Shown here piece after piece: positions 34,940 through 44,925 of a stretch of 64,000 nt of DNA. How positions within the stretch are numbered: position 1 is the stretch's first letter; every line of letters starts with the position of its first letter. The stretch is from assembly GCA_018873225.1 (NCBI GenBank), contig JAEILZ010000008.1:2542001-2606000 (forward strand), written 5' to 3'. Below the pieces are notes generated by a model, which saw nothing but the letters and a program-made list of their open reading frames with translations, was not told where the DNA came from and searched no databases. The position numbers and the translations under genes are program-made. The stretch comes from [Phialemoniopsis] sp. UDSM-2020 (Eukaryota > Ascomycota > Sordariomycetes > Thyridiales > Thyridiaceae).

Positions 34940-35329
34940 TTTGATGGACAGACACAGAGATTGAAGTCTTTAGAAGAGTTTCAGCGATGTGATGGTCGAA
35001 AAGTAGAAGAACCGATCCAATTGTACCACGATCTCGAGTTCCACTTGAGGATTTTACCACGGGACAGGTCCCCGATTGTACGGTTTGTATCGATAGGTCA
35101 GGCGGAAGAACACGAGATGCGCTTTGTTCGGGTCAGGACAGAGTGCACCCCTGGGCTGTGTTCAACATTGGCGTAGCGACCTTTGATTTGAAAGCTTCTT
35201 TCTCTTTGTTTCGTTTTGGGGAATAATCATCACAAGAGCTGAGTATCACTGAAAAAAACCAATCACATTATTCATATCTAATTGCACAACATTCAAGCAT
35301 TTGCACACTCTACTCCAGGATATGGGTTG
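34940..35329. other. intergenic region between glyoxalase-like and FAD oxidase genes
   Basis: A 390-base promoter-plus-3'-UTR interval between two minus-strand genes. Nothing further was seen. Confidence 0.45.
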
Positions 35330-36857
35330 TTAGAGTTTCGCCTTGTCCCTTGAGTCACCTAAAATGAGCTCCTCGTCAAGATACAGTCGTTGGTTCTGCA
35401 ACGCCCTTGGGCTATCTTTTCCCAGCATAAGTTGGTTGATCGGACGGCTGCCGGCACTCACCTTCCTCCACCTCCATTGCACCAGACAGTCCGTATCTAT
35501 GCCCATGATGCGATCGACGACGTATTTACCAATAGTCGGAAAGAACATGAACGCATGGCCACTGCCACCCGTGGCGACCATGAGCCCCGGCCGGCCCGGA
35601 ACAGCGTCCACGGCAAAGTGGTTGTCAAAGGTGTCGTTGTACCAACACAGCCGCGTAAAGGAAATATCGAGTCCTTCTCTCCCGAGCTCGGGCAGACACT
35701 CGTTGAGAAAGCCTCGTATCCTGGTCAAGGCCTCGGCCGGGACCCTCGTGATGGACTCCGGGGATGACCATCGGGTGACCGGTACGCTCCGCCTCGGCTG
35801 CGGGTTCGTGTATTTCGTGCCCCTGTATCCGATCTTGAGCAGGCCATTCTCGTCTCGCGGAAAGCCATAGAGCCCTCCATCGGCTCCGTCCCTCATCTTG
35901 TATGTCCATGTCGGAAAGTTGGAGGGCGCAAAGCGTTCGAAGAGCGGGGATGTGCGTGGAATTTCGACGATGGCGACAGAGCCGCCCGTCGTCTCGCAGA
36001 GGCCATCGAGTTCCGGGACAATACTTTGGGTCCAGCCTCCACAGGCGACGATGACCAGCCGTGCCGGATGAGTTTTCCCATCTGCTGTTCTTACACCTCT
36101 GACCTCACCATGTCCATCCTCGATGAATTTTGTGATCTCTCCGGCCTGGCCCAAAATAAAATTGACGCCTGCTCGGCGACACAGATGCAGAGCCAATCGG
36201 CAAGCCCTGTCGGCGTAGACAAACCCGCCCGAGGTATCCAGAAGCGCCTGGTGAGGTTTTCCTCTCTGTACTCGGTTGAAAGGATCTACAGCAAATGCAA
36301 ACCCATCGCGTTGCGCCCTTTGAACATCGGAGGGGTCTGTGACCACCACCTGTGTGTCTCTCCTGCCCACCTTTTCCATGTTCTCTATCGAGGAGCTCTC
36401 GAAAAGGGGGAGCTCCATCTGCCCGCACATCTGTAGGTTGCCGTTGTTGACCCATATCTCGTCCCTTGATGTCATGCCTGGCGGGAGGTCTTGGCCCCTG
36501 GCGACGTAGTCGTTCCACTCCTGCCAGGATTCCATGGCCTCAAAGGCCAGATTCTGGTACATGACCTCCGGTCCATATGCCGCGCGGATGATCTTGTTGA
36601 TGTCTAGGTCAGGTCGGTAGTAACGTCAGTGTACTGTTTTCCTCCACAACTAGAGGCTCAACTCCGAAGAAGGCCATACCCGCTGATGCTGCGTCGCAGC
36701 CTTTTGCATAAGAGTACTCGGTGGCATCGTACTGCTGCTTGTCGAGGACGGTGACATCTTTGAAGCCGCGCTTGGCAAGATGCAGTGCCGTGCTGAGGCC
36801 GAATACACCAGCGCCGACGATGATAATCGCATCGGTCGATTGTGCGAGTGGAGCCAT
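35330..36857 (-). CDS. FAD-dependent amine oxidase (sarcosine/fructosyl-amino-acid oxidase family)
   Basis: Two exons (36857-36680, 36603-35330; 1,452 bases) give 483 residues. The ADP-binding motif IIIVGAGVFGLSTALHLAKR is at residues ~10-30. FTRLCWYNDTFDNHF carries the Cys that binds FAD covalently in the monomeric sarcosine-oxidase family, and SGHAFMFFPTIGKYV closes the flavin site. These enzymes oxidise secondary amines such as sarcosine, pipecolate or Amadori products, releasing an oxo compound and hydrogen peroxide. There is no obvious C-terminal peroxisomal SKL. The frame upstream of MAPLAQ is open but that ATG best fits the family start. It is 348 bases from the regulator gene, same strand. 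Confidence 0.9.
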
Positions 36858-37205
36858 TATCAAATGCCAGGATTCCCTTTTCGCAGCGTCGAGTTTGTTG
36901 CGTGTACTACATTGGCTCACAACAGGTGTTTTGTGCCTTAATTAGAAATCTGCTTCTGTAGTCGGGGAAAATGGTCATCGTCGGCTGTGATGCCGATCAT
37001 CGATAACCCACATGTCGGGAAATATGGGCCATAAAATGCGCTAACGGAAGCATACGAAGCCAGAGAGGGGGCGGGAACTTGGCGAGACCGCCTGGAATCA
37101 CGGTTCATCCCCCTGCAAGAGAAGCTCGGCGTACGGTTCGATGTACATGCACAGATGCGAATTAGTTCTATCAATGGTAGTTCGGCAAACATGTTTGCTT
37201 GTATC
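36858..37205. promoter_or_regulatory. promoter interval of FAD oxidase gene
   Basis: A 348-base interval between the FAD oxidase start and the end of the regulator gene. No motif stood out. Confidence 0.45.
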
Positions 37206-39800
37206 TTAGACTGCATTGCCCAAGAATTGTGATAGCAACTCGGCAGTGCCAGAACACATGCCGATCTCGGCAATGTCGTCGAGATATTCCGACACCGCCT
37301 CTTGCTGTTGATTGATTACGTCCATGGGCAACGGCAAAGACATCGCCGACGTCCAATCCCTCGTGTCGTCCGCATTGTTGATGCCTCCAGGAGGCGCGAC
37401 TTGAGCCTCGGCGTTGGCCTTCACCAGCATCTTGATGGTCTCCTGTGAGAGCAGGTTGAACGTGTCCCGGTACGCCGCCGCCCCCTTCCATCTCTCCGCC
37501 ATGATGACGAGAACAATGGTACAGGACGTGCAGGTACTAGAAATCTCGTCGTGGCCGATGGCGGCGCGCACGTCCGGCGAGGTGATCAAGCAGTGCAGGT
37601 AGGTGAGGCCCGCAAGGAAGAGGATGTGCAGGGCGCCCCACGTCAGGCTCACCGGGTTCGTCAGGAACAGGCGGCGGTAGAGGTTGCAGATGTCGCGGGC
37701 CGCGTTGCAGCACTCCATAAAGTTCTCCGCCATCCGGCCCTGGCTGTCGCGGGCGAGGGGCCGCCGGTAGAGTATCAGGATCGAGTGGTTGTACGCGAGC
37801 TGGAACCACTCGGTCGTGCTGAACGTGGACAGAGGGGTGTTGACTCGGTGGGTCGTCGGTACGCTGTCGATCCATTGCTTGAGCTGTGTTTTGAAGCTCG
37901 CGGTGCGGGCCTCGGCGACTCTTTCGAAGTCGCCGTCTGGGTTGCTTGGATATAATTCTTCCTGCATGCGTGACCAGATGCATCGTAACCGTATCGTATG
38001 TAGGCAGGCTGACATGCTTGTCGGGGTTTCAGTAGAGAGCACTCGTGGTTCCCGCAGGATACCCTGAGGCGTGATAAATTCATCCCCGATGTCCAGCGGA
38101 AGCTAGCACACTAGCGTTAGTACGAGTGTGATGAATAGGCATGCTGCTAAAGGTCGAGCTCACTTCAACATCGATGTCCTTGTCAGCAATCCCGAGCGGC
38201 CGGCCCAGTGTTATTGCTGCACAGCGATCGAGACAGTACGCAATCCAGAACACTCTCTTCTGCATCTCAAACTGAAGGGGGTCGTGGTCCGCTCGAAGCC
38301 GCCTCGGATTCCTATGATAGCCCAACTCGATGCATTGGCGGAGGGCCAACCCAGAAAGACTCCTTTTCGGTTGCACATTCGTTAGCATATTGTAGTCCTG
38401 CTGACTTAGATTATCTCTACCCACCAGACCGATGCTCCAACGTGACTTCTTAAGGTATACATCGCACAGCTTAGTATGGCTTGGACAGACTCTAGTGTGT
38501 CAAGCTGGATGACATTGGCTATGTGATTCTGTGCGGCAGCGTAGAAACACTAGATAGGTCAGGTTCAAGGATATGATACGGGAGAAAGTCTGATCTCGAA
38601 ACTAACCTCTGCTGGGCTGTCGAGAGTCGTCGGCAGGATGAGAGTTCCGACAGTATAGACCTTTATGGAATGGTGAGTGATTGACGCCATTGAGAGTCAC
38701 CCGTAGAGGCCAGGAGAGACTAACCATGTACACGAAGAAACTCGCTACCGAGTCCGCCTCTTGGCCTCTGTCTCTGGCATAAAGAACTTGTGTTTCCCAA
38801 GCATCAAACGTTGGCCGGTGGAGGATGGGATACTGGCGGAGGATCAGTATTCGCGAGCGCACAGTCGAAGTAAATGTCTTTGCCTACCTGGGGATGAATG
38901 TTGTCAAAGTACGCATTTGCAAGGACCTTTCCAATATCTTTGCTAGGTAGCGGTGCTGGCACGGGTGCGGGCATCTCCAGCAGATTGCGATCTCTGAGGC
39001 CACCGAGACTCAATCCCGGCCCCTGGCTCCGCACTTTGTTTAAAGACAAGAGCAGAGTCCTCGAGAAGCTGAAACCTGAAGACGAGCCGAAGTATTGCGA
39101 TGGGCTCTTGCCAGCGGCCTGAAGACATAGCAGCCCAATATCCGAAGAGAGATCGTCAAGGGTTTCGGTCTGACTAGTTTGTCCACTGCGGTCGGTCTGA
39201 TCAGCTGTCATGCCGCTGTCAGGCGACGCTGACGAGATCCCAGCACTCAGATGCATTGCTGATATCGGTCCGGCCATCTGCGCAACGGGTGCAGGAGGGG
39301 ATACGCCGGGTAACAAGTCGTCTATTGTCAAGCTCGCGTCGCCATACAGGTCAGTCATGCTCGTCTCGTCCAAATCCTCGTGATGCAGAGGACCACCATC
39401 TCTCTGATTGGAATAGAGATGATCTAACGACAGGTCGGGATGGCTCTGAGTCAAGAACCCTTCTAGCATGGCAACTCGCTCCTCGAGGAGTTGGAGATAA
39501 CCTCGAGGTTGTCGCCTCTTTGTCGTCGGATCCTCGACAACACAGTCTAAATGGTCAGTGAGGGCTCCACTCAGACAGCATCAACAGGTTAGAAGCCATG
39601 CGAGACATACCTCTTCCAGCCCTCAAGCAATTTCGGCAGGCTGCTCCCATAGGCTCGCACTGAGAGGCATCGCCTGTCAGCTTAAGTCTTGACCATGTTG
39701 GCCCCAACTACGCCGAGCATACCTTTTGCTTCCTCGTCTTGCAGGCCAAGCAGGCTACTTGCGTCCGGGGACGAACCCACACGCGTTTGCTGGGAGGCAT
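37206..39800 (-). CDS. Zn2Cys6 transcription factor with fungal-specific TF domain; junction anomaly
   Basis: Eight exons (39800-39723, 39673-39611, 39546-38888, 38832-38725, 38660-38607, 38549-38425, 38362-38164, 38102-37206). Exon 1 carries CLACKTRKQK and exon 2 CEPMGAACRNCLRAGRDC, together a binuclear zinc cluster that binds CGG-type DNA sites. The middle-homology domain (Fungal_trans) covers exons 4-8, with YPILHRPTFDAWE, LRQCIELGYH and AYCLDRCAAITLGRPL. Summed exons give 2,183 bases, one short of a multiple of three. The shortfall is at the exon 1/2 junction: one T would give the expected Cys (KCDASQC), whereas as written the frame shifts. It is a candidate pathway-specific regulator for adjacent genes. 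The lesion may be real or a base-calling error. Confidence 0.82.
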
Positions 39801-40106
39801 TGTCGAGTTGTATCAAAACCTTCGAATATGTTGAGGCTGAGCTTGACATGGGCAATGATGGTCTGGCACCGAAGAAGTGTTTCCAGTTTGGAGAGTAGTA
39901 CTGATAAGCGTGAGCCTAGTTGCTCCACACCACCTCATGTGTAGATATTTACATGGCTAGTTAGGGGGTGGGCTTAACTACCCCTCTTTTCGTTATGACA
40001 CCCCTTTGGAGTCAGATCTCTTCGATTATAACGAACGAAAAACCCCCCTCCTGGCTGATGAATGATTGCATTCTAGATGGACTGGTCTATTGAAACTTCT
40101 GCTAAG
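39801..40106. other. intergenic region upstream of TF gene
   Basis: A 306-base interval between the regulator start and the end of the dehydrogenase gene. No feature was recognised. Confidence 0.4.
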
Positions 40107-41294
40107 CTAGACGCTGTTGACAGGGGCTACTGGCTTTCCTTTCGAGAACAATGCTCTGATGTTCTCTAGGCACTTAATCTCGGCCTTTTGGAATGCTCCA
40201 TCAGTCAACCCACCCAGATGAGGTAGCACAGTACATCGGTCACACTCGAGAAAGAAGTCACTACTCTCAATGTTAGCAAAGAGGCTCTATGGCATTCTCG
40301 ATAGCGTGAGTGGATGACGCACTTGATCTTGGGCTCTGCAGGGAACACGTCGAGACCGGCACGGGCAATCTTGCCGCTTCTCAGGGCACTGATCAGCGCT
40401 TCTTCGTTTACTATAGCGCCTCGGGCAGTGTTGATAAAGAACACGCCGTCCTTCATCAGTGAGAACTCTCGAGACCCAATCAATCCGGTCGTCTTGGTAT
40501 TCAGAGGGCAGTTGACCGAGAAGACTTCTGATTGTTTGAGGAGATCGTCCATTGTCGCGGCGTATGTCACCCCAAGTGTCTTTTCCTCGTCCGGTGGCAG
40601 CTGTGTGCGGTTGTAGTACATGACATTCATATTGAATGCTTGGGCTTTTCTGGCAAGGAACTATTGAAGGTTCAGTGAACCGTCCACGATGAGTGCGCAG
40701 ATTGACCGACCTTGCCGATGCCGCCCATGCCCAGGATCCCCAGTGTCAAGCCGGATGGGTCACGCGTCGGTGGCAATGTGCCTCTCCACTGCTTTTGGCG
40801 AGCCTGGCTCTCCCCTCGCGTGGTGTCTCGTAGCACCGCGAGGATGAGGAACATGGCCAAATCAGCAGTGGCCTCAGAGACGGCGTTGCGCGTATTGCAG
40901 AACCACATGCCATTCTCGGTCATCCAGTCGACATCAAATTCGTTGTAGCCAGCCGAGCACGAGACGAGGATCTTGAATTGCGGTAGGAGGGGCTTGAGTA
41001 GTTCTTCGTCAAACGGCTCGTACGGACCTATGCCCATGCGGACAAGCAGCGCGTCATACGGGCCGGACTCCTTGACTTGCTTGGCTACATTGGCAACTGT
41101 TTCCTCTCGATTCGTGGGCTCCAAGACCTATGGTGGTTGATTGTCAGTTTTGTCCATGCTGCGGTAGCCAGAAGATGTGCTCCATGATAGCTTACATCTA
41201 TGATGAAGTCTTTCTCGAACTCCTGCATGTAGACAGACCCAGCGTAGGTTGGGTAGCCCAGAGCAAGGACTTTAGGCTTGGTTGTGGAGGGCAT
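40107..41294 (-). CDS. D-isomer-specific 2-hydroxyacid dehydrogenase
   Basis: Four exons (41294-41196, 41127-40711, 40660-40323, 40263-40107; 1,011 bases) give 336 residues. The NAD(P)-binding loop LGILGMGGIGK is split at its end by intron 2. The catalytic set is visible: Arg in NTARGAIVNE, Glu in DVFPAEPKI, and His in LPHLGGLTDG. Enzymes of this type interconvert 2-oxo acids and D-2-hydroxy acids, for example glyoxylate, hydroxypyruvate or branched 2-oxo acids. Substrate is not predictable. It sits upstream of the regulator gene and downstream of the racemase-family gene, all on the minus strand. Confidence 0.93.
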
Positions 41295-41743
41295 GGCTAT
41301 TTGATTCGAGGTATTGATCTGAACAAAGTTTTGACGCAATCAGCGCAGTCTCAAAAAGATTCCAGGATCCATGACTTTATTACTATGCAAGTAAACCAGA
41401 ACAATATTAGCTGGTCCCCATTAATGACCTGCAGCCGGTCCATGCGCCCGCCAGCGCTACGGGAGAACACGATGTGGTGCCGGCCCGAAGTGGGGCCCAT
41501 GCAGTAAGCCGAGAGACAATCTAAACAGGAGATGGGCTCTTCAGAGGTCGGACTGTGATACTCCTGCTTCACAAAAATGCATCTGACGCGGGAGGCCACC
41601 CACTCTCAAATACTTGGCTAGAAGACTTGTCTTGCCGAGATCTGAGATATGGTCAGTGCCATGCTCAAATCACTGGTTGGGGTTTTGCAACAGAAAAGGC
41701 TTTGTAGTTGTGACCTACTTATGTAGAATCTACAAAGAAGTGG
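41295..41743. other. intergenic region between dehydrogenase and racemase-family genes
   Basis: A 449-base interval. No coding or regulatory feature stood out. Confidence 0.4.
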
Positions 41744-42594
41744 CTACAACTTGCTTTCTGCCAGCTCTATCTTACTTCGCGGCCTTGTCTTTCTGGCTTC
41801 AATCTTTTCGGACTCTGTCCATGGGGCAAAGTTGCGCCTTGCAATACCAGTGTAAAACCATTCTCCCAGCGTCCACACATCAAATACTGGCACCTTGACA
41901 GCTGCCTGAATTGCCTTGGCAAAGGGCGGTAGTTGAGTACACTCGAGGACGATTGCTCCGACATTGGGATGTTTTGACACAAGCTCTTGAGCAGCTGCAA
42001 CCAGTTCCGCCTCGAGCTTCTCATGAACATAAGGGTGACCATCGCGTATGACACGGCGGAGTTCGCCCGGATCCGGACAACCAACGATCGGGATGCTTTC
42101 CGGCTCGCTGATGCCTAGCTGTTGAAAGTGTTTCGCTCGGAGTCTTGAGCCGTCAAACGTAACGACCCCAGGAACTTGTCCCTTTGGCAAGAATCCTCGG
42201 ATAGCAGGAATCTGCAGCAGGGAAGAAGTTGCTATCGGCACAGAGAGGCGGTGCGAGAGCCTGAAAACGTGAGAAACACTCGCACTTGGTCATGAAAGCA
42301 TGAGAATTGCGTTACTTACTCTGGTTGGGCCATGGCTAGAAAGCCACAACTCGTGATGATTCCCACGCATCCTTGAGCGATGAGTTTCTCTGATGCCTTG
42401 ACGAAATTGTCGATGAACTCCGCGGGATACTCGTCGTCAGTCACGAGTTGCACGAGCAACGAGCCCTTTGCCACCTCCTGAATCAAAGGAAATGACCAAG
42501 TCCTGTTGTTGAAGCCGTCTCCAGGCGGCCGGTGAAAGTTGATCTCGGTGGCAAGAAAGCCCAATGGGGGACGCTCGTCGCGCAGTATGGACAT
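41744..42594 (-). CDS. Asp/Glu/hydantoin racemase-family protein
   Basis: Two exons (42594-42320, 42260-41744; 792 bases) give 263 residues from the first in-frame ATG (MSILRDERPP). The upstream frame stays open for 36 codons and reads protein-like (FDPHNSFPFSKV), so an earlier exon with the true start may be missed. Paired catalytic Cys residues of the racemase fold are expected in ITSCGFLAM and VLECTQLPP, and both Cys are present. The family includes aspartate and hydantoin racemases and maleate isomerases. Here the context of a hydroxyacid dehydrogenase and an aldolase fits racemisation or isomerisation of a small acid. Divergent from the class II aldolase gene. Confidence 0.85.
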
Positions 42595-42983
42595 GTTGAC
42601 TTTGCTAAACGGGAACGAGTTGTGAGGATCGAATAATCCTTGAACGTCACGATCAATCGCCTTTGTTATCAACTTGTTCGTAGATACATGAGCCCTTGTC
42701 AATCAGACTAGACTTCCCTTTTGGCCGCAAAACCCGGAGCGGCAGCGTGGTCGCCGACAAGTGGAGACGCCGGCACCATCTCCGATCCATGGAGCCACCC
42801 CCCACGGAAGCATACGAGGGCGTGTCCTTATACCAGTGGCAGAGTGGGGCATGGTGGCAAGCTCAGCTTCGCTGTACGATAACCTCCCCGTAGCACTCAT
42901 GTACGTAAAGCACAATATAAGAAGCGAATGTTGTAATGAGGGCGATTAGCGAGAGTCGGAATTCTTGAACCTCAATAGCCAAC
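42595..42983. promoter_or_regulatory. divergent promoter of racemase-family and class II aldolase genes
   Basis: A 389-base shared promoter. A TATAA at 42916-42920 lies 64 bases before the aldolase ATG. Two sites match the CreA consensus SYGGRG: CCCCAC at 42800-42805 (minus strand) and GTGGGG at 42844-42849. An everted CCG-N3-CGG triplet pair is at 42734-42742, a possible Zn2Cys6 site. All are sequence matches only. Confidence 0.45.
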
Positions 42984-44117
42984 ATGTCTTCTACTGCAAC
43001 CACCACGGTGGCTTCCCCGCAGGAACAGCGGGCCTCCTTGGCCTTGGAAGCTCCTCGTCATGTCGACACGGGAAGCGCCCTCAACACCATCGTCGACGGC
43101 GCAGCGCCGGTCCGGCTGCACGAGGTCCCGACCTTCACAGACAAGTACGAGGAGCGAGAGTGGGCCAAGAACCACATGGCTGGCACGTTCAGGATCTTCG
43201 CCAAGTTAGGCTTTGCAGACGGTGCTTCCGGCCACATCAGTCTACGAGGTATGCTCTGATCCAACCTGTTTTGCTACGCGTTCGACTCGAGCTTACATGT
43301 GAATAGACCCTGTGCGACCGGACTGTTTCTGGATTAGTAAGTACCGCAGCATCCCCTTCTGCCAAGTGATGAGTTTGACTGACTCTAAAAAGATCCATAT
43401 GCGATGCACTTCTCGGTGATCAGAGCCAGCGACCTCGTGCTGGTGAATGAACAAGGGCGTCCCGTCGAGCCTACGCCTCACAAGGTCAATGCCGCAGGCT
43501 TCATCATCCACTCAAGTATCCACAGAGCAAGGCCAGATATCAACGCTGCCTGCCACCTCCATGCTCCTTACGGAAGGGCGTGGTCAGCCTTCGGCAAACC
43601 AATCGAGATGCTGAACCAAGGCCAGTGCCACCTGCCTACAGGCAGAGGAAGCTCAATCTAACCAGCATAACAGACTCGTGCATGTTCTACAACGATATCG
43701 CCGTGTACGAAGGATTCGGTGGTATCGTGCTTGCCAAGGAGGAAGGCTTGAACATTGCCAACGCCCTTGGCCCTGTGAAGAAGAATGCGATATTACAAAA
43801 TCACGGGTAGGTCAAATGATCACGGGAGAAGAGAAACCCCAGAGGAGACAGTCGTAGGCTAACACTTCCCAAGCATCATTACCTGTGGCGAGACAATGGG
43901 AGAGGCGGCGGCTTTCTTCATAGCCCTGGAGAGGGTATGCCATAATCAGCTCCTGGTCGAGGCTGCCGCCGCCAGCGGCATTGCGAAACGATATGTGGGC
44001 GACGAGGAGGCTGAGTACACCAAGAGGTGCTCGGGCTCGCCCGCCTGCATGTACATGCAGTTTCTGCCAGAGTACAATGCCATCGTTCAGGAGACGAATG
44101 GGAGTTTTCTCCAGTGA
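42984..44117 (+). CDS. Class II aldolase/adducin-domain protein (copy 1)
   Basis: Five exons (42984-43248, 43307-43336, 43393-43620, 43674-43806, 43874-44117; exactly 900 bases) give 299 residues. ASGHISLRDPVRPDCFWI is at the N-terminal half; ACHLHAPYGRAWS carries the paired metal-binding His of the class II fold; DSCMFYND and ILQNHGIITCGET follow, the latter with the third metal His. Enzymes of this fold cleave or form C-C bonds next to a hydroxyl; many fungal members are found in metabolite clusters with unassigned reactions. Exon 2 is a 30-base microexon. Intron 3 (43621-43673) must use a GC donor, GCCAGT, to keep the frame. A paralogue is at 59634-60551. Confidence 0.9.
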
Positions 44118-44761
44118 CAGAGTAACAGGGCTGTTTGATGATAGACTTCAAGCTTAGTCCTTTTTCGCTGCTTGGCAGAGAATGCGCAGGTTGTTTGTTG
44201 TTTGAGCCCTGGGTAGGACGGACCGGTGTCGTGTTTCTGCGGTCATGTCTGATTGGCTAGTGGTGCGATCTAGGGAGAACCCAAGACTGTGAATCAGGAG
44301 AGAACAGACCGACAATGTCAGCACGACCTCCTGGCTTGACAAGTAGGTGCGGCAAATTCAGTTGTGCAGGGAGCAATACGGTGCGGTCGATAACAGTCGC
44401 CGCTTGACATGAAAAACCTAGAAATTAGTCGACTCAAACCCTCTTGAGAAATCATGTTCTCAGTAATCACCACATAGCTACGTTATTCTTTTCCTTAAAA
44501 AAACATATTGCAAATCACTCTCGTTGAACTAGCGATGGGGCGTTTTCCTTGTCCTTGGTAGAAGTTGTCGAACTGCGATGGGCCGGCAGCAAGCATCCGG
44601 CCCCACTCGCGATTTTACCAGGAATGGACTGGCTCGAAGGCGTCATTTCTTGGTGTCGGGGGGACTAGACTTCGCTCAAGTCTGTCAATCTGTGTATTCG
44701 ACGACAGTCTGTGTTCAACTCGGTTCATCACTGGATACCATCTCCCCCACAATGACCCCAT

Positions 44762-44788
44762 ACCCCGGTTTTACCGAGTGTCCGGGGT
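44762..44788. promoter_or_regulatory. inverted repeat ACCCCGG-N13-CCGGGGT
   Basis: The two 7-base arms (44762-44768 and 44782-44788) are perfect complements. CCGGGG fits the carbon-catabolite repressor CreA consensus SYGGRG on both strands. It lies about 30 bases upstream of the TATA box, a plausible place for an operator. The function is inferred. Confidence 0.5.
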
Positions 44789-44816
44789 TGTCGTTCCAGT
44801 GCCGGAGCGAGGTAGA

Positions 44817-44822
44817 TATAAA
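44817..44822 (+). promoter_or_regulatory. TATA box of Dal5-type permease gene
   Basis: TATAAA 104 bases upstream of the ATG at 44926, in a region otherwise lacking TA-rich runs. Confidence 0.55.
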
Positions 44823-44925
44823 GGGGTCCTGGGCCGATCATATCTGTGTCTAGAGAGCTGAGCTTGTCGAGCAAAGCCAGAGTTCTTCTCAGAGACCACT
44901 CAACCCGTCCGTTCCGTATCCAATT

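Larger units (their letters stand above)
44118..44925. promoter_or_regulatory. promoter region of Dal5-type permease gene
   Basis: An 808-base region upstream of the permease. Its main features are an inverted CCCCGG/CCGGGG pair and a TATA box, listed separately. The rest contains no convincing gene. Confidence 0.5.
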
